Source: Octadecabacter arcticus 238
Lineage (GTDB): Bacteria > Pseudomonadota > Alphaproteobacteria > Rhodobacterales > Rhodobacteraceae
Length of the DNA stretch: 64,000 nucleotides
Assembly (NCBI RefSeq): GCF_000155735.2
Contig: NC_020908.1
Coordinates: forward strand, 439,001 to 503,000
Direction of reading: 5' to 3'
Below the pieces are notes generated by a model. It saw only the letters and a list, made by a program, of their open reading frames with translations, had not been told where the DNA came from and did not search any database. Below, in pieces: positions 16,622 to 25,573 of the stretch. Each line of letters begins with the position of its first letter. Positions within the stretch are counted from its first letter, which is position 1. The position numbers and the translations under genes were made by a program.

Positions 16622-17905
16622 ATGGCTCTCGACCAAAACGCAGCCTTCACCTACGAGGCAGAGAAAAAAGACCTCTATGAGATGGGTGAAATCCCGCCAA
16701 TGGGCCACGTCCCTGCGCAGATGTATGCATGGGCGATCCGGCGCGAACGTCACGGCGAACCCAATGAGGCCTTCAAGATTGAAGTGGTCGATACGCCCGT
16801 TCTGGATAGCAACGAAGTGCTGGTCCTCGTGATGGCGGCAGGCGTTAATTACAACGGCGTTTGGGCGGGTCTTGGTCAGCCGATCAGCCCGTTTGACGGC
16901 CACGGCGCACCCTACCATATTGCAGGATCCGACGCTGCTGGCATCGTTTGGGCCGTGGGCGATAAAGTGAAACGCTGGAAAATCGGCGACGAGGTCGTGG
17001 TGCATTGCAACCAAGACGACGGCGACGACGAAGAATGCAATGGCGGCGACCCGATGTTTTCGACCAGCCAACGCATTTGGGGCTACGAAACCCCTGATGG
17101 ATCGTTCGCACAGTTCACAAACGTGCAGGCCCAGCAATTGATGCCGCGCCCGCAGCATCTGACGTGGGAAGAAAGCGCGTGTTACACACTGACGCTGGCC
17201 ACGGCTTACCGGATGTTGTTCGGTCATGAACCGCACGATCTGAAACCGGGGCAAAACGTGCTGGTTTGGGGCGCGTCCGGCGGTCTGGGATCTTATGCGA
17301 TCCAGTTGATCAACACGGCAGGCGCCAACGCCATTGGCGTGATTTCGGACGAAGACAAACGCGACTTTGTCATGGGGTTGGGCGCTAAGGGCGTCATCAA
17401 CCGCAAGGACTTCAAGTGCTGGGGCCAGCTGCCCACCGTCAACACGCCCGAATACGCCGACTGGTTCAAGGAAGCCCGTAAATTCGGCAAGGCGATCTGG
17501 GACATCACCGGCAAGGGCAACAACGTCGATATGGTGTTCGAACACCCTGGCGAGGCGACGTTCCCGGTGTCGACATTGATCTGCAAAAAGGGCGGCATGG
17601 TCGTGATTTGCGCGGGCACCACCGGCTTTAATTGCACATTCGATGTACGCTATCTTTGGATGCACCAGAAACGTATTCAAGGCAGTCACTTTGCCCATCT
17701 CAAGCAGGCATCATCCGCCAACAATCTGATGGTCGAGCGTCGACTGGACCCGTGTATGTCCGAAGTGTTCCCTTGGGATCAATTGCCTGACGCCCATACC
17801 AAAATGCTGCGAAATGAACATAAGCCCGGCAATATGTCGGTGCTGGTTCAGTCCCCCAGAACGGGACTGCGCACGCTTGAAGATGTGATCGAAGCTAAGC
17901 GCTGA
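16622..17905 (+). CDS. ccrA: crotonyl-CoA carboxylase/reductase
   Basis: The key enzyme of the ethylmalonyl-CoA pathway: NADPH-dependent reductive carboxylation of crotonyl-CoA to (2S)-ethylmalonyl-CoA. The start at M-A-L-D-Q-N has GGAGA upstream and gives 427 residues. It belongs to the MDR superfamily. The alcohol-dehydrogenase-like N-domain includes G-V-N-Y-N-G-V-W-A. The nucleotide-binding V-W-G-A-S-G-G-L-G-S-Y lies near residue 217. The CO2-pocket-type F-E-H-P-G segment follows, with HxGR-like residues nearer the C-terminus. A terminator follows. Confidence 0.95.
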   Translation: MALDQNAAFTYEAEKKDLYEMGEIPPMGHVPAQMYAWAIRRERHGEPNEAFKIEVVDTPVLDSNEVLVLVMAAGVNYNGVWAGLGQPISPFDGHGAPYHIAGSDAAGIVWAVGDKVKRWKIGDEVVVHCNQDDGDDEECNGGDPMFSTSQRIWGYETPDGSFAQFTNVQAQQLMPRPQHLTWEESACYTLTLATAYRMLFGHEPHDLKPGQNVLVWGASGGLGSYAIQLINTAGANAIGVISDEDKRDFVMGLGAKGVINRKDFKCWGQLPTVNTPEYADWFKEARKFGKAIWDITGKGNNVDMVFEHPGEATFPVSTLICKKGGMVVICAGTTGFNCTFDVRYLWMHQKRIQGSHFAHLKQASSANNLMVERRLDPCMSEVFPWDQLPDAHTKMLRNEHKPGNMSVLVQSPRTGLRTLEDVIEAKR

Positions 17906-17932
17906 ACGGCGCGATCCGCAAAGTGGTTTCCA

Positions 17933-17968
17933 ATACGGGCCGCCAGCACTCCGCTGCGCGGCCCGTAT
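17933..17968 (+). terminator. hairpin terminator after ccrA
   Basis: ATACGGGCCGC (17933-17943) pairs perfectly with GCGGCCCGTAT (17958-17968) around a 14-base loop. CATTTTCG follows. It begins 28 bp after the ccrA stop. Confidence 0.75.
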
Positions 17969-18099
17969 CATTTTCGATATGCCAACCGATCGTTTCCGGC
18001 CCATAAATGGTGGGGCCGTTCCAGTAGGTAATTTGTTAATCCGTTCGGTTGTATACCCAATTCCAATCAGTCGTTAATGGGTCATACAGAGAGTTTTTA

Positions 18100-18291
18100 A
18101 TGGGACAGAAATGGATCATCGACGTTATCGCTGACCTGCGGTCATTTGCTGACCAGAACGGGCTACCACTGCTGGCGCACCAGTTGGACGTAACCTCGAC
18201 GGTTGCGCAGGAAGAACTGGCGGCGATGTCAGAGGGGGCGCTGCGCGCGGCGAATTTAGAGACCGGCCAATCTACCCCCCCCTTTCGGTGA
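18100..18291 (+). CDS. small conserved protein of unknown function
   Basis: The ATG at 18100 gives a 63-residue protein (MGQKWIIDVIADLRSFADQN...) that is acidic and helical with no membrane segment. I place it among small conserved roseobacter hypotheticals from the opening motif, without a known function. A longer reading from 18049 is possible but has no better ribosome-binding site. It lies between ccrA and the RecD-like helicase. Confidence 0.6.
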   Translation: MGQKWIIDVIADLRSFADQNGLPLLAHQLDVTSTVAQEELAAMSEGALRAANLETGQSTPPFR

Positions 18292-18475
18292 CACTCAATC
18301 AGGCCACAGAACCTAGCGCGGATCAGGACATGATTATTTAGCGGCGAGATCATTGTGGTGTTGGGCAAATTGCGTTCCCTTGTGTGCCCGCGTGTCTGGC
18401 GACAAACTTGCGAAAATGCGGGCATGCGCGGCGTAACGTCTGGCCCCCCACGCGTGGCGCGGATACAGTCGAACA

Positions 18476-20020
18476 ATGGTTAAAACTGCCCTTACTCTCT
18501 CCGACGATCAGGCCGAAGCTTGGGATGCCGTGTCCGACCTTTTGGGCAAGGCGGGCGTCGATATCTTGGCTGGTACGACGCGGCCGCCCAAAGAAGACCC
18601 GTTGCGGTCCGTATTGGCCGTTTTGGGCAAAGCGGGCAGCGGCAAAACCCTGCTGTTGGCCGAGCTGTTCAAGGCGATGCGCGAAGCGGGCGTCGATATT
18701 GTGTCTGGTGACTATGAGGGTAAAAAACGCCGCGATCGGCGTACTTTGGCCATTCTTGCGCCCACTAACAAGGCCGCGAGTGTGCTGCGAAATCGTGGCG
18801 TTCCGGCCACGACGATTCACCGGATTTTGTATACGCCGATGTATGATCCCGAATACGAAAAGATCGCTGAATGGCTGGCAGGTAATGGTGAAAAGCCTGA
18901 AATCGAGGGCCTGACCGAAGTGGCGCTAGATCGCGCGTTTGCGTCCTATCAGGTGAATTCATCCGTGCCCGCGGCACTTGCTGCTGCTGGTTTGCGAGGG
19001 TCGGATTTCATCACCGGATGGAAACGCCGCGAGGACCCGCTGGACATCGGGTTTGTCGATGAAAGCTCCATGCTTGACGCCAAACAGTTTGAGGATTTGC
19101 AGGACATTTTTCCAACCTTGGTGTTGTTTGGTGACCCTGCGCAGCTGCCCCCTGTTAAGGCCGAGGGTGGCAAGATGGTGTTCGAAAAACTGCCCGAGTC
19201 CAAGCAGATGATCCTGTCGCGCGTTCATCGTCAAACCGCCGACAATCCGATCCTTGATTTGGCGCATGCGCTGGCGGATCCGCAGATCGATTTCTACGCA
19301 TTTGAACAACTGGTGTCCGAAGCGGCGCAAAAAGATGATCGCGTCGTCATGGCACAACGGGTGGAAAGCGATCTTATGGCGCGGTCGCCCTGTTTGGTCT
19401 GGCGCAACGCCACACGCATTAAACTGATTCACGCCTTTCGAAACGCGTTTGGTGCGCCAGCGGATGAACTCCTCGAAGGGGAACCGCTGGTCTGTGACGG
19501 CATAGAATTGCCCGCCAAGCATCGCAAAAAGCGCCTCGATCTTGAGGCGCGCGGGCTGATCAAGGGCGCGCAGGTCATCTATCTCGGCCCGGGTCGCAAA
19601 CCGGGGTTTTCGCGCCTTCACGTTATGGGCGCTGAAGACCCGCAAGTCAGCGCCGCATCCATCGTCAAGATCGAACTTGAGGGCGACGAAGAACCGTTCA
19701 TCCCCTTTGCCGCGCGCATGGGAGCGACGTTTTTGCACGGTGCGGCGGTGACGATCCATAAGGCACAAGGGTCACAATGGGACACTGTTCAGGTCTTCGC
19801 GCCCGACATCTATGCGGCCTCGCGGATGGGGCGGGTTGAGGCGGGCCAACCGCTGTGGAAACGCCTCGCCTATGTTGCAATCACACGGGCCGAACACAGA
19901 TTATGTTGGGTCGTGCGCAACCGCCTTGCGCGGCCATCCGGAACGCTGCGCACGGATGATTTGATCGTGGCGCCCGCGCCACTTGAGCTCACTGCGCCGG
20001 ACATGGAAACCGAGACATGA
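18476..20020 (+). CDS. RecD-like superfamily 1 DNA helicase
   Basis: A 514-residue ATP-dependent helicase. Walker A G-K-A-G-S-G-K-T lies at residues 51-58, A-P-T-N-K-A-A at about 99-105, motif II V-D-E-S-S-M near 200 and G-D-P-A-Q-L-P-P (motif III) near 225. The C-terminal UvrD-like half has T-I-H-K-A-Q-G-S-Q-W and Y-V-A-I-T-R-A, typical of RecD/TraA-type 1B helicases. It is shorter than RecD2 and lacks an obvious N-terminal domain. No recB or recC is nearby, so it probably acts alone in repair or replication. Its stop overlaps the next gene by 4 bp. Confidence 0.88.
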   Translation: MVKTALTLSDDQAEAWDAVSDLLGKAGVDILAGTTRPPKEDPLRSVLAVLGKAGSGKTLLLAELFKAMREAGVDIVSGDYEGKKRRDRRTLAILAPTNKAASVLRNRGVPATTIHRILYTPMYDPEYEKIAEWLAGNGEKPEIEGLTEVALDRAFASYQVNSSVPAALAAAGLRGSDFITGWKRREDPLDIGFVDESSMLDAKQFEDLQDIFPTLVLFGDPAQLPPVKAEGGKMVFEKLPESKQMILSRVHRQTADNPILDLAHALADPQIDFYAFEQLVSEAAQKDDRVVMAQRVESDLMARSPCLVWRNATRIKLIHAFRNAFGAPADELLEGEPLVCDGIELPAKHRKKRLDLEARGLIKGAQVIYLGPGRKPGFSRLHVMGAEDPQVSAASIVKIELEGDEEPFIPFAARMGATFLHGAAVTIHKAQGSQWDTVQVFAPDIYAASRMGRVEAGQPLWKRLAYVAITRAEHRLCWVVRNRLARPSGTLRTDDLIVAPAPLELTAPDMETET

Positions 20021-20745
20021 AGACCATCATCATAACAGGTGCCAGCAGCGGCATTGGCCGTGCCGTGGCCGAGAAATTCTTGATCGAAGGCTGGACCGTT
20101 GGATTAATCGCGCGGCGCGAGGACGCGTTGAACGATGTCGCCAAAGGGCACGCTAACGCCCTCGTTCTGCCCTGTGATGTGACCGATCCTGTGGCGGTTG
20201 ACGCGGCATTCGCCGCCTTCACCGCAGTGGCGGGGCGGGTGGATGTTTTATTCAACAACGCCGGAGTTTTCACCGCCGCCGCGCCGATCGATGAAGTTCT
20301 TGTGCAGGACTGGTTGGATGCGGTGAATGTGAACCTGACGGGCATGTTTTTGTGCGCGCGCGCCGCGTTCGGCAAAATGCGCCACCAATCGCCACAAGGC
20401 GGACGGATTATCAACAACGGTTCCGTGTCGGCCTATGTTCCGCGTGTCGGGTCGGTGACCTATACGACCACAAAGCACGGCGTGACGGGGCTGACCAAGA
20501 CACTGGCGCTTGATGGGCGGGCCTTTAACATTGCCTGTGGGCAGATCGATATCGGCAATGCGCAAAGCCCTATGATAGACGCACTCGCCGCGCGCAATAT
20601 TGCCGAAGGCAACGCCCCGCCACCAACAATCGAAGTGGGCTATGTTTCGGATGCTGTCTGGAACCTGGCATGCTTGCCGCTGCACGCAAACACACTGTTT
20701 CAAACCATCATGGCGACACAAATGCCCTACGTGGGGCGCGGCTAA
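20017..20745 (+). CDS. short-chain dehydrogenase/reductase
   Basis: A 242-residue classical SDR. The NAD(P)-binding T-G-A-S-S-G-I-G lies at residues 7-14 and N-N-A-G at about 80. Catalytic Ser is in N-G-S-V-S-A, and Tyr and Lys are in Y-T-T-T-K. The substrate cannot be told from sequence. The ATG overlaps the helicase stop (ATGA), which indicates translational coupling. The gene is convergent with the TIGR02186 gene, with 1 bp between the stops. Confidence 0.88.
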   Translation: MKTIIITGASSGIGRAVAEKFLIEGWTVGLIARREDALNDVAKGHANALVLPCDVTDPVAVDAAFAAFTAVAGRVDVLFNNAGVFTAAAPIDEVLVQDWLDAVNVNLTGMFLCARAAFGKMRHQSPQGGRIINNGSVSAYVPRVGSVTYTTTKHGVTGLTKTLALDGRAFNIACGQIDIGNAQSPMIDALAARNIAEGNAPPPTIEVGYVSDAVWNLACLPLHANTLFQTIMATQMPYVGRG

Positions 20746-20746
20746 A

Positions 20747-21502
20747 TCAGCGCTGGAATATCCGGAACGCGGCGGATGCCAACCAGCCCGCAGAGATCAC
20801 AATCGCAAGTGACATCAGACCGTAAAGGAACGGCTGATTGCGTGACATCTCATAGAGCCAGCGTTCGAGACCGGCCTTATAAACTGCAATACTCGTTTCA
20901 TAATCATCGACCACAACGCCGTCGCGGGTGATGTAGATATGGGCGGTATATTCGCCTTCGGTGAGTGCGGCAGGCATGGTGATCTGGCCGCGAAACAGGG
21001 TTTCTTCCTCGATATCGACTGCACTTTCGAGGATTTGATAGAGCTGGGACCCTGCGCGAATCCGGATCAGGGCCTGCGTGAAAATTTCTGAGTTTTGCAC
21101 GGTGTCCGGTGCCCCAACCGAGCGAATGGCCCGCGGGATCGAAATGCCGTATCGCAGGTCTTCGACCGATGTCAGCACGTCGCGCATTGGCGCGGATGTG
21201 GCAACCGCGTAGAACGACGGCGCTGCGTCAACTTCGACCGCGTCGGTGTTCACCCAAATACCCAAAACGCGTTCCTTGCGGCGCACGAGGACGGGTTCCA
21301 ATGGGCCGGCCAGTGTGATGATCACCTCGAGTGGGCCACCCACGGGGGCAGGTGCATCGCGTTTGATCGCCCCAAAAATCATGACTTCAGAGCCGTCGAA
21401 ATTCGCGGTGATCGCGACCTCATCATGACTGAGACCCAGTACGATTTCTTCCGCGCCAAGCGGGGTGACCAGCAGAAAAAGGACTACGATCAGGCGCAGC
21501 AT
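20747..21502 (-). CDS. TIGR02186 family membrane-anchored protein
   Basis: A 251-residue protein with a signal peptide (residues 1-17) and beta-rich periplasmic body (about 20-210). One C-terminal membrane helix (about 224-246, FLYGLMSLAIVISAGWLAS) is followed by a short basic tail. It matches the TIGR02186 family, which in alphaproteobacteria is regularly encoded next to a TauE/SafE exporter, as here. The one-base overlap with the exporter gene suggests that they work together. The transported compound is unknown. Confidence 0.8.
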   Translation of the reverse strand: MLRLIVVLFLLVTPLGAEEIVLGLSHDEVAITANFDGSEVMIFGAIKRDAPAPVGGPLEVIITLAGPLEPVLVRRKERVLGIWVNTDAVEVDAAPSFYAVATSAPMRDVLTSVEDLRYGISIPRAIRSVGAPDTVQNSEIFTQALIRIRAGSQLYQILESAVDIEEETLFRGQITMPAALTEGEYTAHIYITRDGVVVDDYETSIAVYKAGLERWLYEMSRNQPFLYGLMSLAIVISAGWLASAAFRIFQR

Positions 21503-22419
21503 CAGTGATCCCCCCCAGTGCCAAGGGAGTAAAGCTCGGACGGCATCACCAGCAGATCAAATGCGAGTTTTCCGCAGACCGCCAGCACCATCATCGCCAG
21601 TAATATGCGCAGGTTCTCTGCCTTCATTTTGACGCCGATGCGGGTGCCGACCTGCGCCCCGATCACGCCGCCAATCGACAACAAGACCGCGAGCACAATA
21701 TCAACTGTGAAATTTGTCGTCGCATGCAGCATCGTCGTGAACGCGGTTACAAAAATAATCTGGAACAAGGACGTTCCGATGACCACTTTGGTCGGCATGC
21801 CTAGCAAGTAGATCATTGCTGGCAACATAACGAAGCCACCGCCAACACCCATGATGGCGGCCAAGATGCCAACAGTTAGACCGATGATCAGCGGCGGGAT
21901 CACTGAAATATACAAACCAGACACGCGGAATTTCATCTTCAGCGGCAGGGCGTGAACCAATCCGTGCTTGCGCCGCGGCGGGCGTGACCCTGGCACTTTG
22001 GAACGCCTGATCGCGCGCCAGGACTCAATGAACATAAGCCCGCCAATGATGCCCAAGAATACAACATAGCACAGATTCACAAGCAGATCGACTTGACCCA
22101 AGAATTTGAGATAGTTGAATAAAACAATGCCAACGGCAGCCCCGATAAGGCCGCCAACCAGCAGCACAGTGCCCATTTTCAGATCAACTGTTTTCCGCCT
22201 AAGGTGTGCAAGTACACCTGAAAACGACGATGCGACGATCTGCACGGCTCCGGTTGCGACGGCCACAGCGGGTGGGATGCCAATAAAAAACAACAGCGGC
22301 GTCATCAAGAAACCGCCGCCCACACCAAACATTCCGGAAAGAATTCCGATAATGCCGCCCAATCCGAGCAGCAGAAAGGCGTTCACGGACACTTCCGCGA
22401 TGGGCAGGTAGATTTGCAT
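21502..22419 (-). CDS. TauE/SafE (TSUP) family sulfite/anion exporter
   Basis: An inner-membrane transporter of 305 residues from the ATG at 22419, which has AAGGAAG upstream. An in-frame ATG further upstream lacks a site. It has two repeats of the TSUP signature: G-G-I-I-G-I-L-S-G-M-F-G-V-G-G-G near the N-terminus and G-I-L-A-A-I-M-G-V-G-G-G in the second half. A basic cytoplasmic loop of about 25 residues lies between the halves. Members export sulfite, sulfoacetate or other organosulfonates; the substrate here is not evident. Confidence 0.88.
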   Translation of the reverse strand: MQIYLPIAEVSVNAFLLLGLGGIIGILSGMFGVGGGFLMTPLLFFIGIPPAVAVATGAVQIVASSFSGVLAHLRRKTVDLKMGTVLLVGGLIGAAVGIVLFNYLKFLGQVDLLVNLCYVVFLGIIGGLMFIESWRAIRRSKVPGSRPPRRKHGLVHALPLKMKFRVSGLYISVIPPLIIGLTVGILAAIMGVGGGFVMLPAMIYLLGMPTKVVIGTSLFQIIFVTAFTTMLHATTNFTVDIVLAVLLSIGGVIGAQVGTRIGVKMKAENLRILLAMMVLAVCGKLAFDLLVMPSELYSLGTGGDH

Positions 22420-22512
22420 GGTCTTCCTTACGCCTGCAACGCTATCATGATCAACGACCAATTTCGCCACAAATATAAGACCAGATGTCTCGCTCAGTGA
22501 GAATCTGCAGAT

Positions 22513-23316
22513 TTAGAGACGGGGTAGCGCCGCCCGCAGTACTTTTTCCAGCTTCGCCGCCCCCAGTGGGGCCATGGCCTTGGTGTGTTCATGGCTGATG
22601 GGTTCGTTGCTCATGCCTGCGGCCATGTTGGTGATGGTTGAAATCGCAGCGCATCGCAGGCCAAGGAAACGACCCAAGATCACCTCGGGCACGGTGGACA
22701 TGCCGACCGCGTCTGCGCCAAGCATACGGATCGCATTGATCTCGGCCACGGTTTCGAACGAGGGGCCGGAATACCACGCATAGACACCGCTGTGCATTTT
22801 GATTTTCACATCCTGCGCAGCGCGGGTCAGGACCTCGCGCATGCCAGGGTCATAACAATCGCGCATCGGCACGAACCGCGCGTCGGTTTGTTCCCCGATC
22901 AAGGGGTTCAACCCGTTGAAATTGATGTGATCGGACAAGCACATGATCGACCCCGTTGGCATGTCCGGCACCATGGATCCTGCGGCATTGGTGGCAATCA
23001 TCGTGTGCCCGCCAAGTGCTTTGAGCACTTCGAGGGGCAGGCGCATCGCATCGCCGCGACCGGATTCGTAATAATGCGCCCGCCCGCCAAACACAGCGAC
23101 CCGCACACCCTCAAGGGTGCCGATCACGAGGTTGGGATTGTGGCCGCTGACGCCCGCATGGGGAAACCCCTCAAGCTCATCATATGGAATTGCAATGCCT
23201 TCGACGGCACCTGCCAGATGCCCCAGACCCGACCCAAGGATCAGACCAATTGAGACGGGTGCGGGGCCTGCAATCGCGCGGATCTTGTCCGCGAGTTCGT
23301 CAGCGTTCCTTGACAT
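22513..23316 (-). CDS. purine-nucleoside phosphorylase, trimeric (PNP/MTAP) type
   Basis: This 267-residue enzyme cleaves guanosine, inosine or xanthosine type nucleosides with phosphate. Family motifs: G-L-I-L-G-S-G-L-G-H-L, F-G-G-R-A-H-Y-Y-E (phosphate site), N-A-A-G-S-M, the A-W-Y-S-G-P-S-F-E-T-V-A-E block and M-S-T-V-P-E-V. The start at 23316 sits inside the end of the upstream permease gene, so it closes the nucleoside-transport operon. Uptake followed by phosphorolysis is the obvious logic. It is unrelated in fold class to DeoD at 6967. Confidence 0.93.
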   Translation of the reverse strand: MSRNADELADKIRAIAGPAPVSIGLILGSGLGHLAGAVEGIAIPYDELEGFPHAGVSGHNPNLVIGTLEGVRVAVFGGRAHYYESGRGDAMRLPLEVLKALGGHTMIATNAAGSMVPDMPTGSIMCLSDHINFNGLNPLIGEQTDARFVPMRDCYDPGMREVLTRAAQDVKIKMHSGVYAWYSGPSFETVAEINAIRMLGADAVGMSTVPEVILGRFLGLRCAAISTITNMAAGMSNEPISHEHTKAMAPLGAAKLEKVLRAALPRL

Positions 23317-24463
23317 AAGGCTGCCCCCCAGCGCGCGGCGGAATGGCCTTGCCGACAAAGCCTGCCAACACGATCACAACGAACAAATAAGGGAGGGACT
23401 GGATCAACTGGCTCGGCACCTTCACAGTTTCCCAAAGGGCGGCCAAAATGCTAATGCCTTCTGCTGACGCCGTGGCAAACCACGCGGTAAACGCGACTGC
23501 GGCCAAAACCGCTGACAAACCACCCAAAACGATGACGTCGATCTTTTCACGGCGCACCGCATATGTAGTCAGCGCGGCCGCGCAGCCCAACAGCAGCACC
23601 ATGATCCAGATGACCTGCAACTGGATATTTGAAAAGCGGATATCAATCGCAAAGAACAGCCCGAACAACAGGCAGGCCCCAAGGGCATACCACGGCCGCC
23701 ATTTGGCGAAGATCAACGCAGCCAACGCGATGAAGCCGCGGTTTGCGGTCATGTCTTTGGTGAAACCTGCCTGCACTGCCGTGGACAAATACGCGCCTGC
23801 GATGCCGCATAAAATGCCGCAGATGATAACTGCTGAAAACCGCAATCGGACAACCGAAATGCCCGCAGTGTCCACCGCCTCGGGTGCTTCGCCGACCGCG
23901 CGCAGTCGCAGACCGAACCGTGTGCGGTATAGTATCCACCAGCTCAGCGGGACAGCCAGAAGCCCGAGGTACACTAGTATTGAGTGGCCCGACACGAATT
24001 CGGAATAAAACTGCATCCCCGGGCTGGCCTGCATTTTGTCACGCATCCGCGACAACGCGCCTGGAAAGTCCAATCCGTTGAACCGCGCATCTTGTGGCAA
24101 GGACGGCGTGCGCCCGCCTTGGGCGAACCAGCCTTGGGCGATCACAACGGTCAATCCGGCGGCGAAAAAGTTGATCGCGACACCGGAAATCAGCTGATTG
24201 CCCTTAAATGTAATCGACGCAATGCCGTGGATAATCGCCAGCACCACGGAAATTCCGATGCCAGCCAACAGGCCGACCCAGACCGATCCAGACGTGTAAG
24301 ACACCGCAGCTGACACGAACGCTGCCGCCAACATCTTGCCTTCAAGGCCGATGTCGAAAATGCCGGCGCGTTCAGAAAATAGACCCGCAAGACAAGCCAA
24401 CAAAAGAGGGATGGCCATACGCACAGATGCATCGCCGAGCTGTACGATTGTGAAAAAATCCAT
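23300..24463 (-). CDS. nucleoside-type ABC transporter permease (BmpA/Nup family), subunit 2
   Basis: A 387-residue membrane protein of the branched-chain/ribose/nucleoside permease superfamily. About ten helices are visible, with family segments L-F-S-E-R-A-G-I-F-D-I-G-L-E-G-K-M and L-R-A-V-G-E-A-P-E-A-V-D-T-A-G-I. The usual length is about 305-320 residues. Here the C-terminus is about 70 residues longer, with two additional hydrophobic segments and a tail. It lies 3 bp after the first permease gene. Confidence 0.9.
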   Translation of the reverse strand: MDFFTIVQLGDASVRMAIPLLLACLAGLFSERAGIFDIGLEGKMLAAAFVSAAVSYTSGSVWVGLLAGIGISVVLAIIHGIASITFKGNQLISGVAINFFAAGLTVVIAQGWFAQGGRTPSLPQDARFNGLDFPGALSRMRDKMQASPGMQFYSEFVSGHSILVYLGLLAVPLSWWILYRTRFGLRLRAVGEAPEAVDTAGISVVRLRFSAVIICGILCGIAGAYLSTAVQAGFTKDMTANRGFIALAALIFAKWRPWYALGACLLFGLFFAIDIRFSNIQLQVIWIMVLLLGCAAALTTYAVRREKIDVIVLGGLSAVLAAVAFTAWFATASAEGISILAALWETVKVPSQLIQSLPYLFVVIVLAGFVGKAIPPRAGGQPYVKER

Positions 24464-24466
24464 TGT

Positions 24467-25573
24467 CTATTCCCCCGCCACGCGACTGCGTCCAAAGCGG
24501 ATGAACAGTTTTTCAATCGGGCTGCGGACCATTTCGTCTAATGCACCGGTGAACATGATCACCAGCGCCTGAATGACGACGACGATCTGCACGGGGATTG
24601 ACGTGGCGGCGGACAATTCAGCGCCGCCTTGATACAACGCGCCAAACAAGAGCGCTGCAATAATGATGCCAACCGGATGGTTACGCCCCATCAGCGCGAC
24701 CGCGATCCCGATGAAACCGGCACCACCTGCGGCGTTGTCCACCAGTTGCGGCGTGTTGATGCCCATCGTGTTGTTCACGGCCATCATCCCCGCCAATCCA
24801 CCCGAAATCAGAAGTGCAATCATCGTGATATTTACGGCGGATATCCCGGCATATTTGGCGGCACTTTCAGAGCGACCCAGCGCACGGATTTGATAGCCCA
24901 GCCGCGTGTGCCAGATCAGCGCCCAGACCGCGACACAGGCCAGCAGCGCGATCAGGATCGAAATGTTGACCGGTGAACGCCCGAACAGATCGGACCCGAA
25001 CACCCCCGCAATATCGTTCAGCGACGGCAGATGTGATGCCTCAGGGAAGATCGCCGTTGCGATTTGCATATTGCCGTCAGGTTTCAACGGGCCGCTGAGC
25101 ATGTAGATCAGCACCCCTGAGGCCATAAAGTTGAACATGATCGTGGTGATGACGATGTGACTGCCGCGCCGCGCCTGCAAATACGCAGGTATCGCGACCC
25201 AAAGCGCGCCAAAGACGGCAGCGGCTGTGGCACCGGCGATCAACGCCAACGTCCAGTGCGGCCAAGGCACAAACAGCACGACGATTGCGGCACCCAAACC
25301 GCCCAAAAGCACCTGACCTTCGCCGCCGATGTTGAACAAGGACGCATGGAACGCGACGGCAACGGCCAGCCCCGTGAAGATAAAGTTTGTCGCGTAAAAT
25401 AGCGTGTAACCAAGGAAATCTGACGTGCCGACGGCGCCGTAAGCCATCAGTTTCAACGCCTCCCACGGGTTTTGACCCACGGCCACAAACACGATTGCGG
25501 AAATCAGTGCCGCTATGATCAGCGACACAACCGGTACCAGCGCCACATCGGCCCACTTTGGCATCTTGTCCAT
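24467..25573 (-). CDS. nucleoside-type ABC transporter permease (BmpA/Nup family), subunit 1
   Basis: A 368-residue inner-membrane permease with about ten helices. It carries the family landmarks F-N-I-G-G-E-G-Q-V-L-L-G-G near residue 85 and I-R-A-L-G-R-S-E-S-A-A-K-Y-A-G-I near 235. The start overlaps the ATPase stop by one base. It pairs with the following permease to form the channel of the purine-nucleoside importer. Confidence 0.92.
   Translation of the reverse strand: MDKMPKWADVALVPVVSLIIAALISAIVFVAVGQNPWEALKLMAYGAVGTSDFLGYTLFYATNFIFTGLAVAVAFHASLFNIGGEGQVLLGGLGAAIVVLFVPWPHWTLALIAGATAAAVFGALWVAIPAYLQARRGSHIVITTIMFNFMASGVLIYMLSGPLKPDGNMQIATAIFPEASHLPSLNDIAGVFGSDLFGRSPVNISILIALLACVAVWALIWHTRLGYQIRALGRSESAAKYAGISAVNITMIALLISGGLAGMMAVNNTMGINTPQLVDNAAGGAGFIGIAVALMGRNHPVGIIIAALLFGALYQGGAELSAATSIPVQIVVVIQALVIMFTGALDEMVRSPIEKLFIRFGRSRVAGE

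Noticed and set aside
16526..17698. Long open frame (about 390 codons) on the minus strand
   Set aside because: Antisense shadow of crotonyl-CoA carboxylase/reductase, with no recognisable domain or ribosome-binding site.
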